From: Cylindrotheca closterium
Taxonomy: Eukaryota > Bacillariophyta > Bacillariophyceae > Bacillariales > Bacillariaceae
DNA: 64,000 nt
Direction: 5' to 3'
NCBI GenBank assembly: GCA_933822405.4
Contig: CAKOGP040001825.1
Location: forward strand, 1 to 64,000
A model generated the notes under the pieces. The model did not search any database, was not told the DNA's origin, and saw only the letters and a list, made by a program, of their open reading frames with translations. This document shows, one piece after another, positions 1 through 11,600 of this stretch (positions are counted from its first letter, which is position 1; each line of letters starts with the position of its first letter). The translations under genes were made by a program, and so were the position numbers.

Positions 1-160
1 CGTTATTTTTGCCATAAATGTATCATGAAATATCACGAAAATAATTAGAGTTTTTGGGAAACATCATATGTAGTTGTATAATTTTAGTCAGTACATATCA
101 AACGTTGTTTTGTGCGTAGAACGGACAGTTTTCCCATAATTCCCGAAAAAAATAATTAGA

Positions 161-294
161 GTTGTGGGAAACTTCCCACAACTACACTGTTGAGGGAATT
201 CCCACAACTAGTTGTGGGAAGCATAATTGAGTTGTGGGAAAAATTGAGTTGTGGGAAAAATTGAGTTGTGGGAAAAATTGAGCTGTGGGATAAT
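161..294. repeat. TTGTGGGAA inverted and tandem repeat cluster
   Basis: Four tandem 17-bp units built on ATTGAGTTGTGGGAAAA start at 226, 243, 260 and 277. They are preceded by a perfect 18-bp palindrome CCCACAACTAGTTGTGGG (201-218) and a hairpin at 161-182 with two 10-base arms separated by 2 bases. The rest of 1-663 holds no convincing gene; the short open frames there look random. The cluster may be a low-copy satellite or a transposon end; no function can be assigned from sequence. Confidence 0.8.
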
Positions 295-663
295 CTCCCA
301 ACTAGGGGAGAAATCCGGGGATTCCCACTGCCTCATTGGTGTATTGGTCTGTTTTCAACGGTTTCAATACGTCGAATTTTTTCCAAACCACTCGGAATGA
401 ACCCTGTTTTTTCGACGTGTTCCCAACATGCCTTAAGTAAGATTATCCGATAACCTCGGTTTCCCGCGATTTTGAATTTTTCACACCATCATAATGTGGA
501 CAACAGTCCGATCTGTCTACCATTGTCATGGCACCAACTGAATGGGAGATGCAATCTACCCGTCAGTACAAGAGACCCGTCAGTACAAGAGATTGTTTCA
601 TGACATGTATGATGAAGTCTTCAAAGAGGCAGACTAATAGTTTGAACCACTTCATAAAGGAGA

Positions 664-1031
664 ATGGCAAAAAAGAAGAAAGCCAACAAGGTGGAATTGG
701 AATCAAAGTATGCAGCTGCACAAGAAGAACATTCAGACATGAAAACAATGATGGGTGCGGCTCGTGGTATGATTCAGCGTCTTGTGCTGCAAGAGGGAAA
801 CAAGGAGGAACTAGACAAGATTGAAGCCAGCATTGCTAAGGCCAAGTTAGCCCATACTGAACTCCAAGATGATTCTGTGTTCTTGGATGCAATGACACCA
901 GAAAGTAGGAAAGCTTACACAGATCATTTGGAGGATCGGATCAATGCAAACATGGCGCTTGTAAAGAAATCTCGGAAGAAGCCTTGTTCAGTGATGCTGC
1001 AAGTGATAGTGATAGTGATGATAGTATTTAG
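664..1031 (+). pseudogene. Small lysine-rich coiled-coil protein, frameshifted near its C-terminus
   Basis: From the ATG at 664 the frame reads a basic, helix-forming protein beginning MAKKKKANKVELE and staying open to 1170. After KKS near 971 the original frame becomes hydrophobic and unlikely. The +2 frame from 972 gives an acidic serine-rich tail (SEEALFSDAASDSDSDDSI) ending at TAG 1029-1031, which is what a soluble charged protein would be expected to have. A one-base deletion, or an unrecognised splice, near 968-972 would explain this. No family recognised. It sits in repeat-rich DNA, so it may be a decaying or transposon-associated gene. If the frame is intact after all, the product would be 168 aa ending at 1170. 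Confidence 0.4.
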
Positions 1032-2186
1032 TAGTGAACAAAGGGTTTCTATTCTGTCATATATGCATGACCATGCTTGTTGGTACGCATGCCAGTTTGC
1101 ATTGATCGCAACTCTGAGTTCCATAGAGATAGATGCAGAGGCTTGTTCTCTTGGCTCCCTACTTCCATAGATTCGTTCACGGCGTTCAGCAAGATATTAT
1201 TCTGGACGAAACAGTTGCGGTCCAATTTGATTTCAAATCTTTCCGCATAGTGTGGCAAACATATGATGGGTCATGCGAAACATCTTTCAGAAGTGGGATG
1301 GAGAAATTGTAGCAGCGAACTGGTCAAAAGTAGGCCGGACTAGGTGCATTGGAAGGGATCTGTTCATGCTGTGTTGTTCTTGTTCTGCAATGTGGCATTG
1401 AAGAAGATCATTTTCCCGTTTCTTCGTTCTGGAAGCTGAGGTTTCTACTATGCCAAACAAGAAGATGATAAATAATAGAAGCTCCCCTCCATGGAGGGAG
1501 TTCTAAGAGCGTTGTTCATGGTTACGACACTATGAAATGATGGTTTGCACAAATGACGACCAAATACAGGGGAAAATACGTGAAATGATGACTGAAATTC
1601 TGATCTGGAATCGTGGATTTTGATTGGCTATACGTCAAAAATAGGCCAAAGAATTACCCTCACATTTGCCCGCCGATATTAATTCGCTGTATTTTTCTCA
1701 AATGGACGTATTGGACGGATGGAAAACAGACCAAATACGTCGAATCCAATACATCGAATTTTGGTTACTCGGAATGGGCCTGTGAATCTGATCAGGCAAG
1801 ACGGTAGACGGACTGGCAAGAGAAGACTCCTGTTTTCACGCCAACAGTCATGTCGTCAGTCGCTTAAGATAAGTAACGGTAATTCATTGGACAAAAATTC
1901 GGGGACGATCGGCATGGCAAACGAAGGCGTGAACAGAAGCATTCTTTTTGCCAAGTGCAAGATGAGACGATGAAGAGCTAAGGAACCACGATCATCTGAA
2001 ACAGTTCAGAACGATTATATCTTTTTTTCTTCCATCTACTCATTACCCGACTCCCGGAGTCGTCCATCCAAATTTGCCCAGGTTGCATTCTCAAATCCGA
2101 TTTGAGCCCGATCAACCTGTGGCACCCCAATTTCCTCTCGCGTACCCGAGAGCGTCGCAATTTGACGTAAAACTGCTCCTTCGGGA
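1032..2186. other. Intergenic, no gene recognised
   Basis: Only short open frames without coding character are present. A 14-bp palindrome CCCTCCATGGAGGG lies near 1487-1500. The stretch separates the frameshifted small gene from the tandem duplication. Confidence 0.5.
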
Positions 2187-2530
2187 GACCTATCAAAACG
2201 CACCGTTGCGTCAGCGCCCATCCGCTGTTTTAACTCGCCCACCGGTGGCACCCCTCAAATTCCTGATATTTGAACCGACACCCGGTGTCAGGAGGTGGTT
2301 TAGCCCCACGCTACCACCCTATTCAATGCGCCTGTGCATTCGTTGACCGTCAACGACCACCTCCCTCCCAGGAGCCCTATCAAAATGCACCGTTGCGTCA
2401 GCGCCCATCCGCTGTTTAACTTGCCCACCGGTGGCACCCTCAAATTTCCTGATATTTGAACCGACACCCGGTGTCAGGTGGTTTAGCCCCATGCTACCAC
2501 CCTATTCAATGCGCCTGTGCATTTGTTGCC
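2187..2530. repeat. Tandem duplication with about 187-bp period
   Basis: A block starting near 2187 (CTATCAAAACGCACCGTTGC) recurs near 2374 (CTATCAAAATGCACCGTTGC), and similarity continues through the CACCCGGTGTCAGG segment to the CAATGCGCCTGTGCATT segment, about 155 bp per copy. The copies differ by a few substitutions and 1-3 base indels, so frames are not preserved and the repeat is not obviously protein-coding. Confidence 0.85.
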
Positions 2531-3376
2531 AGCCAACAACCAACAATTCTCCCTGGAAATCTCAACCCGTCCCCTACGTGCAGCATCTCCCATTTCCATG
2601 CTCACTTACCTACCGGTGGCAGACTTACATTGTCAACCTTCTGGAGGCTTGTTGCCATCCAACAAGCCTCTCCGATCGGCAAATTTTTCAACGAATCCCT
2701 TCAATAGACATTAAGGCAGGATATTGCCGAAAAATTTTCCGACGGGAAGCAAATGCCAGTCCAATCTAAAGCAAAGCAAGTTGCTGCTGTGTTGAACAAC
2801 AGTTACCAACGGCGATGGATGTCATAAATGAACTGGTTGAAGTTGACCATTCACTATGGTGGAAATTCCTTCGACTTTGAGCCAACAAAAGCAGACCTGG
2901 GTCGTGCAGTTGCCCTATCAATTGCCAAATTGGTAAACATTGACAGTGAAAGTGCGAATGCTCAAGGATTCTACCGCCAAACCAAAAATGGCACCAGCGC
3001 CTACTTTGCAACAGCTACAAATGCGCCCCCACCTATCAATTTGCTTTATTGATGTCTATTGCAATGGCGGAGCATTATTGATTTACTTTATTTGTTTGAT
3101 TTGCGAAGATTTTTGAGATTTCCTTCTTGGGTGTTGTCGTGGTTTCTCTGCCGCTCTGTTGGGCCCTGTGGCCGCCATTGAGACAGCTATCCATTCAACA
3201 ATACACCAAAGTCTTCCTCAAACCTAAGGCTTGATTTTCGGGACCGAGACAATGATTCGGCCTACATCAAGTATCATGAGTCCAAAACGGAATTAGAAAA
3301 GGAAAGTTTGTTGAAAATTCTGGAATTGTCGAATTCTTGGCCTAATTTCCCCAAACTTCCTTAGTCTAACACTTAT
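2531..3376. other. Intergenic with a weak 74-aa open frame
   Basis: An open frame at 2828-3052 on the plus strand reads a somewhat protein-like sequence (MNWLKLTIHYGGNSFDFE...), and the same frame is open upstream across one stop. No family is recognised. It could be a fragment of the retroelement whose pol lies just downstream, but nothing diagnostic supports that. Confidence 0.25.
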
Positions 3377-4858
3377 TTGTCGTCCATGGGTATATCTAAC
3401 AAGGTTTGCCGGCTTGGAATCGGAGATTTTAAGGTAGAAGTGATTGAATTGCACCTACTTGACCTTTGTGGTCAATTCGGCATTCAATCCAGAAGTGGCC
3501 AAGAATCTATCCCAGTCACCGTGTCGGCATCCAGACACGGTAAGACCCAAACAAACGTTATCAATATACCTATCTATGCCAAATGTGCCGAGAAAGTTTA
3601 TTGTATTTTAGGGAAGGAGTTTGGAGAGTATGCTGGGAAGAAAGCTATCCTGGTTAAGGCCGTTTACGGACTCAAAAGTTCCGGATTTGCATGGAGGAGC
3701 CTCTGTGCAGACGTTTTGAAGGAACAATTGGAGTTCCAACCATGTCGTGGAGATATGGATGTTTGGCGTCGTCCTTGTCAACGCAAAGATGGTGGTTCGA
3801 AATATTATGAGTATATTTTGGTTTATACTGATGATGTCATTGCAATCTTGGAGAATCCAAAAGCGATTATGGACAAACTCAACAATTTCTTTGTTTTAAA
3901 GCCTGACTCGATAAAAGAGCCAATCACATATCTCGGTGCGACAATCTCAAAGCACAAGTTGGATGGTGATGATTATTTCACCTGGGCTATTGGATCTGAA
4001 GCGTATCTACAAGAGTCGTTACGAGTTGTCAAGAAACGGATTGCGCCAATGCAATTGACTTTGAAGAGAAAGGTTTACTCAACTTTACCCACTGGATACA
4101 AGCCGGAACTTGATTCTACTCCCTTTGTCGATGATGATACTGCTATTTTCTACATGTAACTCATCGGTATTCTGCGCTGGCTTGTGGAACTTGGTCGTAT
4201 CAATGTTGCTGCCAAAGTGTCTATGCTCTCGTCATACAATGCAATGCCTCGTGAAGGTCACTTTCATGCTGCCTTACATATTTTTGCCTATTTACAGAAG
4301 CATCCTGATCGTGTACTTGTGATGGATTGTGGTTATGCTAACCATCTTAGACCATTAAAGAAAGCTGATTACTCACAGTTCTATGAGTTCACTAAGGATG
4401 AACTCCCAAGTGACATGCCTACACCTCTTGGCAAAGCGGTAGAGTTCACTATGTTTGTTGATGCATCTCATGCTGCTAACGTTGTTACTCGTCAATCAAG
4501 AACAGGAGTATTGATCTTTGTTAACAAAGCTCCTATTATCTGGTATTCGAAAAAGCAAAACAGTGTCGAGACAAGCAGTTTTGGTTCTGAATTTGCTGCT
4601 CTAAAGACAGGTGTTGAATTACTTGAGGGACTACGATTCAAACTCAGAATGATGGGCGTCCCAATCCAAGGTTATTGTCATACTTGTGTTGACAATATGT
4701 CCGTTGTCAAGAACTCAAGTGTTCCTGAATCTCAATTGAAGAAGAAATCGAATGCTGTCGCATATCACTATGTTCGCTCCAGATGCGCAATTGATATCCT
4801 ACAAATTGAATGGATCATTTCCGCTGAGAACTTGGCCGACGTTTTAACCAAGATTTAA
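3377..4858 (+). mobile_element. Decayed Ty1/copia pol fragment (reverse transcriptase and RNase H)
   Basis: The reverse transcriptase part (about 3570-4156) contains the copia-typical VYGLKSSGFAWRS segment and the catalytic YTDD motif at about 3823-3834. After an in-frame TAA (4157-4159) the same frame continues with LIGILRWLVELGRIN, the usual start of the connection to RNase H. The RNase H domain follows, with FVDASHAA, a glutamate in FGSEF, VDNMSVV and the terminal ADVLTK motif, ending at TAA 4858. The first ~190 bases of the open frame do not align with the usual copia sequence. Integrase and protease are missing upstream. The single stop, 5' truncation and missing domains mean it is an inactive remnant. 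The style of the RT and RNase H fits diatom CoDi elements. Confidence 0.85.
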
Positions 4859-5224
4859 CCTGGAACCATTCGTGACCGGCTTATGGAAAACATCATGTGG
4901 AAAGCAAAGCAAAATGGAAGACTTGCTCTTCTGATTTAAATTTTTGGAAACGTCTTCATCCGTCGCCAGATATTGTCAGTCTTGGACAGTATTGGATGAT
5001 ACGTCCTCCCAAGAGGGGGTACGGTTGATATTAGCCCCATTCGGAGTACAAGGTTCTCTGATACATCAGTATCACCTTGAGGGGACCGTTAATTGGACCA
5101 GAGAGTGTCCGTCATTCGTACGTTAGATAGTTTAACCTAGAGATTCGCACACATCTTGTAAAATCCCCATGTTTGTCATCGTACTCGTTTTCGTCCCGAA
5201 TCTCTTGTACCTCGCTACTCAATT
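4859..5224 (+). other. Possible LTR-like spacer between pol and gag remnants
   Basis: A purine tract AAGAGGGGGTA near 5009-5019 follows the RNase H end and could be a polypurine tract; TTGATATTAGCCCC follows it as a possible LTR start. Gag-like sequence begins after about 5225. This is where a shared or solo LTR would be expected if one element's 3' end abuts another's 5' end. No second LTR copy is present in the window to confirm it. Confidence 0.3.
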
Positions 5225-6348
5225 TAACGTCCACGATCTGATGGACAAGCCAATGAATCTTCCTCTGATGAGAACTCTGGAGAAGAAGAACCGGAAGCTG
5301 AAGCTGAAGAGGAGAACTACGCTGAGATCCCAGTAGCCAATGATCGTGCAGCAGGAGGAGGCTACCAAGATGGTCCTGCTCCAGGAGGAGGAGGAAATGG
5401 TGGACCTGGAAGTTTGACTCCTGGACAAGCAACAAGAGGAACACTCCATTACGCTGGAAACAAGCAACACTATTACCTTTTTTGCAACGCAACAAGGAGG
5501 TTGGACGAGGAGACTCTTTTTGATTGCACCTCCGATACCTTTTACCAATTCATGAAGAACCTTGGTGAAAGAGCCGATGAATTTGGATGGTCAACTTGTG
5601 GAGGCATCCTACATGTTCCAAAAGCTGATGGAACCATGGTCAACCTTTTGACTGAATATGGATCTATCACTCTTGAAGAGATTGAAATTCATGAATGCAG
5701 CTACTGGAACAATGGATACAGGAAGTCCCAAGACGACCGAATGCTCTACAAATGCATCATGAAGTCACTGTCTACTCTTGGAAAAGCAAAAGTCAACATT
5801 CACAGTTCTGACTACAAGCTTATGGCTGGACGATATTCTGCTTACTTAAGGTGGTGATTTGGGAGTCTTATTTGGATTCAAATGCAACAACTGGTATGCT
5901 ACGTCAACGACTTGCAACCTTGGATCTCTACCTGCCAACGGTCAACAACAATATCATCAAGTTCAGCATGCACGTTAAGATGCTACTCAAAGGGTTGCAG
6001 GCGTGTGGAGAGCAAACATTGGATCTGTTGACAAACCTCTTTTGAGGATATATGGTGTGCAGTGACAAGGAATTTGTCAAGTACATTACCGATCTAGAGA
6101 CGGACCATGACCTGAAGAACCAACAAATCACTGCAGCAAAGCTTATGAAGCTGGCGGAGAAGAAGTACAAGATCATGGTATTGCTAGAGAAGTGGGAAGC
6201 TCCTACGCAAGTTGATGAGCAAATCATGGCATTGCAGGCCAAGATTTCCGATATGAAGCAGAAGTTTGAAACCAAGAAGAAAAGAAAGAAAGATGACGAT
6301 GACAAGAAGCCAGCTCCAAGAAAGAAGAATCAGAATATATATAACTGA
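5225..6348 (+). pseudogene. Decayed copia-type gag
   Basis: The first frame (about 5225-5857) has an acidic, glycine-rich N-terminus and a region starting at TRGTLHYAGNKQHYYLF. The homologous reading then shifts frame near 5840 and continues LLKVVIWESYLDSNATT, a segment that recalls the core of diatom CoDi gag proteins. It goes on through LLKGLQACGEQTLDLLTNLF to an in-frame TGA (6043-6045), then resumes with YMVCSDKEFVKYI and a lysine-rich tail to 6348. There is no start codon at the 5' end. One frameshift plus one stop make it non-functional. The last few codons lie in the left arm of the inverted-repeat element, which has cut off the 3' part (no zinc knuckle is seen). Assignment rests on remembered family features, not a search. 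Confidence 0.7.
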
Positions 6349-6508
6349 TGCATTAATCGTATTAAAACTATCTCAAGTTTCTAGATTGCCGTTAACGGCT
6401 GTCATGGCCATTTACCATACGGAGGTGAGTCCAGTACTGTTGAACCAGTTTGAGGCATCCAATCCCAAGGAAGTTGCTCTTATCGGATATTACATTGCAC
6501 CCTTGCAC
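6336..6508 (+). repeat. Left inverted-repeat arm
   Basis: Pairs with 7345-7515. Read outward-in, the arm is open in one frame (ITDALIVLKLSQVSRLP...), and the other arm keeps the same frame with mostly silent or conservative changes, hinting that the repeat derives from coding sequence. Confidence 0.85.
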
Positions 6509-6992
6509 ATGTAGAAACGATATTACCACTCGAGGCGGCGTATTTTTATTTTGTTTTTGTGTTTTTTGAAGATGATGGTGGGCATGATTGTGTAGCAGGT
6601 GGGAAGCCAATTGTTCTTGCGCCCTACTGCCCTGGGTGTATCGATCCAAGTGAATGGAGAGCGTCCCAATGGCACAGTGTTCCAGAACAAGGTGGCCAGC
6701 ATCTACGTGACAGTCTGCAGTTCCCTAGTCCTGTGGTCGACAGAGGGAGAGTGAAACATAGAGGGACAGAGAGATGGCCGAGACATCGGTCTGTTTATGG
6801 ACTAGCGCCGGTTGGCCGAGTCGATGTTGGGTTGGCGGGTCGCGCCAGGACAAAGATCATCTGGCGTTGCCTGGCTAGAGAGCGACGGTTGATCGCTCTC
6901 TCACGGGAGACAAGGCGCAGTCAATGTTGACGATCTTCGAGTGATTTGTTGAGGACAGTTTCGCGGGAGTCACAAAAGAGGTACTGCGAGCG

Positions 6993-7349
6993 TTAGGGGA
7001 TATCAATCAGACCCATGGCGAACTGTTCGCGGATACCGATGTCAATCTCCCGCTTGCGAGCCGTGTACCAGGAACTGTCTTCGGAATATGCAAGCCGGTT
7101 GCGGTCTTTCCACATGTAGTGCCCGATCCGGATCAGTTGTTGGATCAGGCAGGAAGCCCAAAGGTTGGCGGACTTCTTGGAGCCGATGTAGGAGAAGTGA
7201 AGGGCCTGCAGGTGTCTCCATTTGGGGGACACTAGGCCCTCAAGGAGGCCCTGGGCCCCAAGCTTGGCTTGGGAGGAGATTGCAAGTTGGAAGAGATGAG
7301 GCTGGCGAGACCAGGCTCGGACGTTGGGAACTCCCAGGGAAGGCTGCAA
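6993..7349 (-). pseudogene. C-terminal fragment of a probable non-LTR retroelement protein
   Basis: The minus-strand frame contains LWASCLIQQLIRIGHYMWKD and RNRLAYSEDSSWYTARKREI, then IGIREQFAMGLIDIP. This resembles the Trp/His/Arg-rich tail (W..RN..L) found after the reverse transcriptase in many diatom LINE-like ORFs. No RT core is present. The start shown is arbitrary because the N-terminal part is absent. Assignment is by remembered pattern and is moderate at best; a host protein fragment is the alternative. Confidence 0.4.
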
Positions 7350-7515
7350 GGGTGCAATGTAATATGCGATAGAGCAACTTCCTTGGGATTGGATGCCTCA
7401 AACTGATTCAACAGTACTGGACTCACCTCTGTATGGTAAATGGCCATGACAGCCGTTGAAGGCAATCTAGAAACTTGAGATAGTTTCAATACGACTAATG
7501 CATCAGTTATATATA
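7345..7515 (-). repeat. Right inverted-repeat arm
   Basis: Reverse complement of 6336-6508. On the minus strand it reads ITDALVVLKLSQVSRLP and is followed by the retroelement-like tail in a different frame. Confidence 0.85.
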
Positions 7516-8653
7516 GCACAAATGTTGTTGGTTAGAATTCGATCACGATGCCGGATGTAGGCTCTCAAATCTATGAGATCGATCAGCAACGCTGTTCAGT
7601 TGTTACTTATCTGGATAGTTTGGAACAAGTTGCTCCTAAGTTGAGTTCCCTGCCACCACGCCTCCACCAGCACCAGCGCCCCCTTACCGTTTATAATAAT
7701 AGCCTCATCAATCTTCAACTGGCCGTTCCTCCTTTTTTGGCTGGTTATTGTGTATCAGGCAGTACCTATGCCAAGTAGCCTAGTCTTCTGGTGGTGCAAA
7801 GCGCCTCCTTCCAGCGTCGGAATGGTTGTTATTGGCTGCTGCTTCCTCCATCACAACATCATTGTCCATATTTGCTTGTTCTTCTGCAGTTGCTTGACCC
7901 TGCATCTCTCAAAGAAGAATGATTGAGAAAGTGTAATTTTTGTTTTGTGGATGAATAATAGTTGCCAAGCTTCTCGCACCTTTTGGTGGAAATTCTAAAA
8001 CTGTTCCTGTCTTTCTGGCAGAATGGTGCCATGACAAAATGCACCCAGGACAGACAAGTGGAGTTATGGTGTACTTCTGTCTTTTTTCAGAGCCAGCTAC
8101 CCATGCATTGTGCTCATCGCATCATAAACAATCTAGAGACGGTGTGTTGGAAGTCTGTGAGTGCACTTGCAACTCCTATTGGCGATTCAATGGTTGAGTG
8201 CATGGACTTATAAATACTAAGAAGTTACTGTAATGAGTCTCAGCTTCAGATGTAGCAACTTCGGCCACTTCTTTGTTAGAAAAGCTTAGCTAAGCCACAT
8301 AAGATATGTTTAGTTTCAATCCCCAAGGGCTCCCGGGGATTGAGCCATTGGGTTCATATCGTAGCATGACGTTTGAGATGCTTTCGAAATGACGAAATCA
8401 CAAGCTTGTCTGAAATCAACTTTCTAATTCTGGGGGGGGATCCCCGAACAGGGATCACTGACCCCCGATCGGTCAAAAAATTGGAAGTCCGGGGCGACGG
8501 ATGGACCTTCATAAAGAACAACTTGTTGACACCAAATTGAAAGGCGAAGACGGAAAATTGAAACTTGACAAAAGATTCGATCAAGCATCAACAATCGAGG
8601 GCGAAATCAATAATCAGCTTGCAACGACGGCAGAATCAATCATATTCTGAGGC
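7516..8653. other. Intergenic, 1.1 kb, no gene recognised
   Basis: The open frames at 7548-7778 and 7962-8213 show no family features. A G/C-rich palindromic stretch (GGGGGGGATCCCCGAAC and nearby CCCCCGATCGG) lies at about 8431-8473. The right part is probably the promoter and 5' UTR of the lipase gene. Confidence 0.5.
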
Positions 8654-11600
8654 ATGTCATCTCACACGCAGAATGACCCGTTCGTGGAAGCGCTTCATGA
8701 TGCAATCGATCGCGCTGCTGCAATTCTTGTCTCAAACTATCCAGTTTTCAAGTTGGTGGTTTCGGAAGCAATGGAAACGGTATTTGCGACGAAAGCAGTA
8801 GCAAGACAACTAGCATTGGCCGTTGCACTTGAAACAGGGATGGTCACAGCCAACCAGATCTTTCACGTGTTCAACATGATTCTTTCACACTTTTCGTCCA
8901 AATCAAGATTGATTCGTCATCTGAGCGAACAACAGACACATGCTGTCACTCAAGACGAATGGATGGACTTGGCAGAGAGAATCGATCACATTCAAGGTGA
9001 TGACATATGGAGAAGCGATCCTGAATGCCAGCTTTATGAAAGGGAACGCATATCAGCAAGAATCGATGAGTTTGTGCACTTGATGCGGAGACGAGGTGTG
9101 TACCACACATATTCTGTGGCCTGAGCAAATTTTCTTGTTCGATCCGTGCATCTGACATTGCTCTCTCCACCTTCGGGGTAAACCTTACCCTAATCAAGAT
9201 ATCTTCGAGGTGGGTACTTTCCATCCTGAATGTCTATTGCTGACTCGTGAGCCGTAATCTTACAAGTTGTTTGTTCTCACTCTCTAGATGATGTTTGAAC
9301 TGCGTGGAGGCATAGGTCGAAACAGATTTGGATTACTACACGAAGGACTCTTTAGTAAGGCCATGGCTGGCTCTAAAGTACTTGTGGAAACGTGAGGAAG
9401 ACTTTCTTTCGCCTGACGACCTTCTTTTGTAACTCCACTCACGAGATTTCTTGACTGCAAATTATAGGTACCACAATGTTGTTTGCGCTGCATTAGATTT
9501 CGTCTGCGACGTTCCAGTACCCATCGGAGAGCCTCCTATTCCTACGGATGCAAGATTGGCCTTCTTCAATGAAACCAGGCATTCCTATGGGCGCACTGCA
9601 CTGCTTTTATCAGGAGGGGCTGCGCTTGGATTCTACCACGTTGGTGTTGTGAAAACATTGATGCAGAATCGACTTATGCCACGAGTACTTGGAGGATCAT
9701 CTGCTGGGTCAATCGTTTGCGCAATGGTTGGAACAAGGACTGGTAAGTTACTGGTTCTCGAATCGTGTTTTCCACGTGCCATGTAATGCTAATAAGCTGC
9801 TCCAAGACGAAGAATGTGAACGAGATCTCTTCCAGTTGAAGGGAACAGAATGTAAGTTGGAGTTCCATGTGTATAATCTGAGTAATACCGTTCGTCTCAT
9901 ATTCTCCTTCGAAAGCACCGGGTCATTCTGGAAAGCTCACTATCAACTTCTTTCGACCACTTCACATCCCACTTAAGAACAATTCGAAAAAGGTTGGGGC
10001 TACACCAATGCAAGAAGCCTACAACAACTCGGCTGGATTTTTCCATGATGTCAAGAAGACGTGGCAGATCCTATGCCCTATTCCGGTGAGGCGAATCACT
10101 TCCGTAATCTTTGATTTATTGACTTTGAAAACGCGTCCACAGGAACTATTGATGTCGGATTCAGAACACTTTCGCCTGGCTCTAAGGACCAATATTGGCG
10201 ACTTCACATTCCAGGAAGCATTTGACCGCACAGGCAGGATTTTGAACATCACGGGTACGTGTACCACTGCTTCATTCTTGAAAAACATAAAGCTTGACCT
10301 CACATGGCTTTCCACTTGTTCAGTTACGCCAAACAACTCCAGCGATCCCCCGAGGTTGCTGAACTATCTCACAGCACCGCACTGTCTCGTTTGGAGTGCG
10401 GCTGTCGCGTCTTCTTCGCTCCCAGGTAAGTCTGCTTGACTGTCTTGCTCAGGTGATTCCTGTCTTGGGCAAAGCATTAACTTTTCCCTTTTTGCTTATT
10501 TTCAGGGGTTTTCGAAGCCAACAGGTTAATGGTCAAGGATGCCGACGGCACAGGTACGAATACTCTTTGATTTTCTCTCAGAAAGCACAATATTGTATTA
10601 ATAGAGTGAGTTTGTTTGCATTGCAGTGAGATATGAGAGTGCGGAATCTGCGGTATTTTCTGATGGATCAATGGAACAAGACCTTCCAATGCAGCAACTC
10701 AGCGAAATGTTCAATGTGAACCACTTCATTATTAGTCAGGCAAATCGTGAGTGTCTTCTTAGAATTGCTCTCTGTGTGTTGACACCAATTCCACCAAACT
10801 CTAATTCCATTTCCAGCTCATGCCCTAATATTTTCCTCGTACGCTCATCTGAGGCGCATCTGGTCGAATCCTATATCCGGTTTCGTCAATGCTGTCTTGT
10901 CATTCCTAAAGGATCGATGCCGAAGTTGGCTTGCCCACATCGTGGAGCTCGTTGGAGCGAGGACATTTGCTCCACAGCATGCAACTTCGCGCGGGATCAT
11001 GGCACAATTCTTCGTCCAAGAATATGAAGGTCGAAACTGCGACATTTCCCTGATTCCGTGGTTGAATCATCGAAGGTAAGACTTTGCTCGGTGCAAAGTT
11101 ATGTTACACAGCACTATATCATCTCACGTCATGTTCCTGAAGCTTGTTCTCTGCACTGATGCATTGCTTATACAACCCAACTGAGGAAGAATTCACCGAC
11201 TGGGTATCTGCTGCGGAGCGTGAAACTTGGAAGCATCTACCGGCAATCAAGAGTCACATTGCAGAGGAAATAACACTAGATCTCTGCGTACAGCGTCTAC
11301 GTAAACGTCTCTTAGCAGAATCCTGGGGGAAACGAAGAAACCATTCAACTGGTCAGAAAATGGGAGATAGAGTCCCGAGCTTTTTCACGAGCCCAAGTTT
11401 GATCAACCTTGGAGGTCTAGCTGTCTCGGATCAGTCAAATATCGAGAGTATCGAGCGTACACAAGGTTCCGGTGTATCAGCTGCCAGTGAAGACCCAAAC
11501 GCTTTACAAAATGTAGAAATCAATCAGGGCTGGGCAGGAATGGGATTGCGCGGCAACAGATCATGCAGCAGTCTCGAGCGGTCACCATCAGCAGCTTCAG

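Larger units (their letters stand above)
6336..7515. mobile_element. Inverted-repeat element, about 1.18 kb
   Basis: Arms of about 172 bp face each other: 6336-6508 and 7345-7515. The left arm starts TATATATAACTGATGCATTA; the right arm is its reverse complement with roughly 10 differences and a few single-base indels. The 836-bp core is more GC-rich than the flanks and carries a minus-strand retroelement-like frame (6993-7349). The element truncates the gag remnant. It encodes no transposase, so it could be a fold-back or MITE-like element, or two inverted copies of one repeat that trapped a fragment. Target-site duplication is unclear because the ends are TA-rich. Confidence 0.75.

Noticed and set aside
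161..294. CRISPR-like array
   Set aside because: Units are 17 bp with no spacers and the genome is eukaryotic.
2828..3052. 74-aa frame as a gene
   Set aside because: Some protein character but upstream stop, no family and location in repeat-rich DNA; kept only as a weak note.
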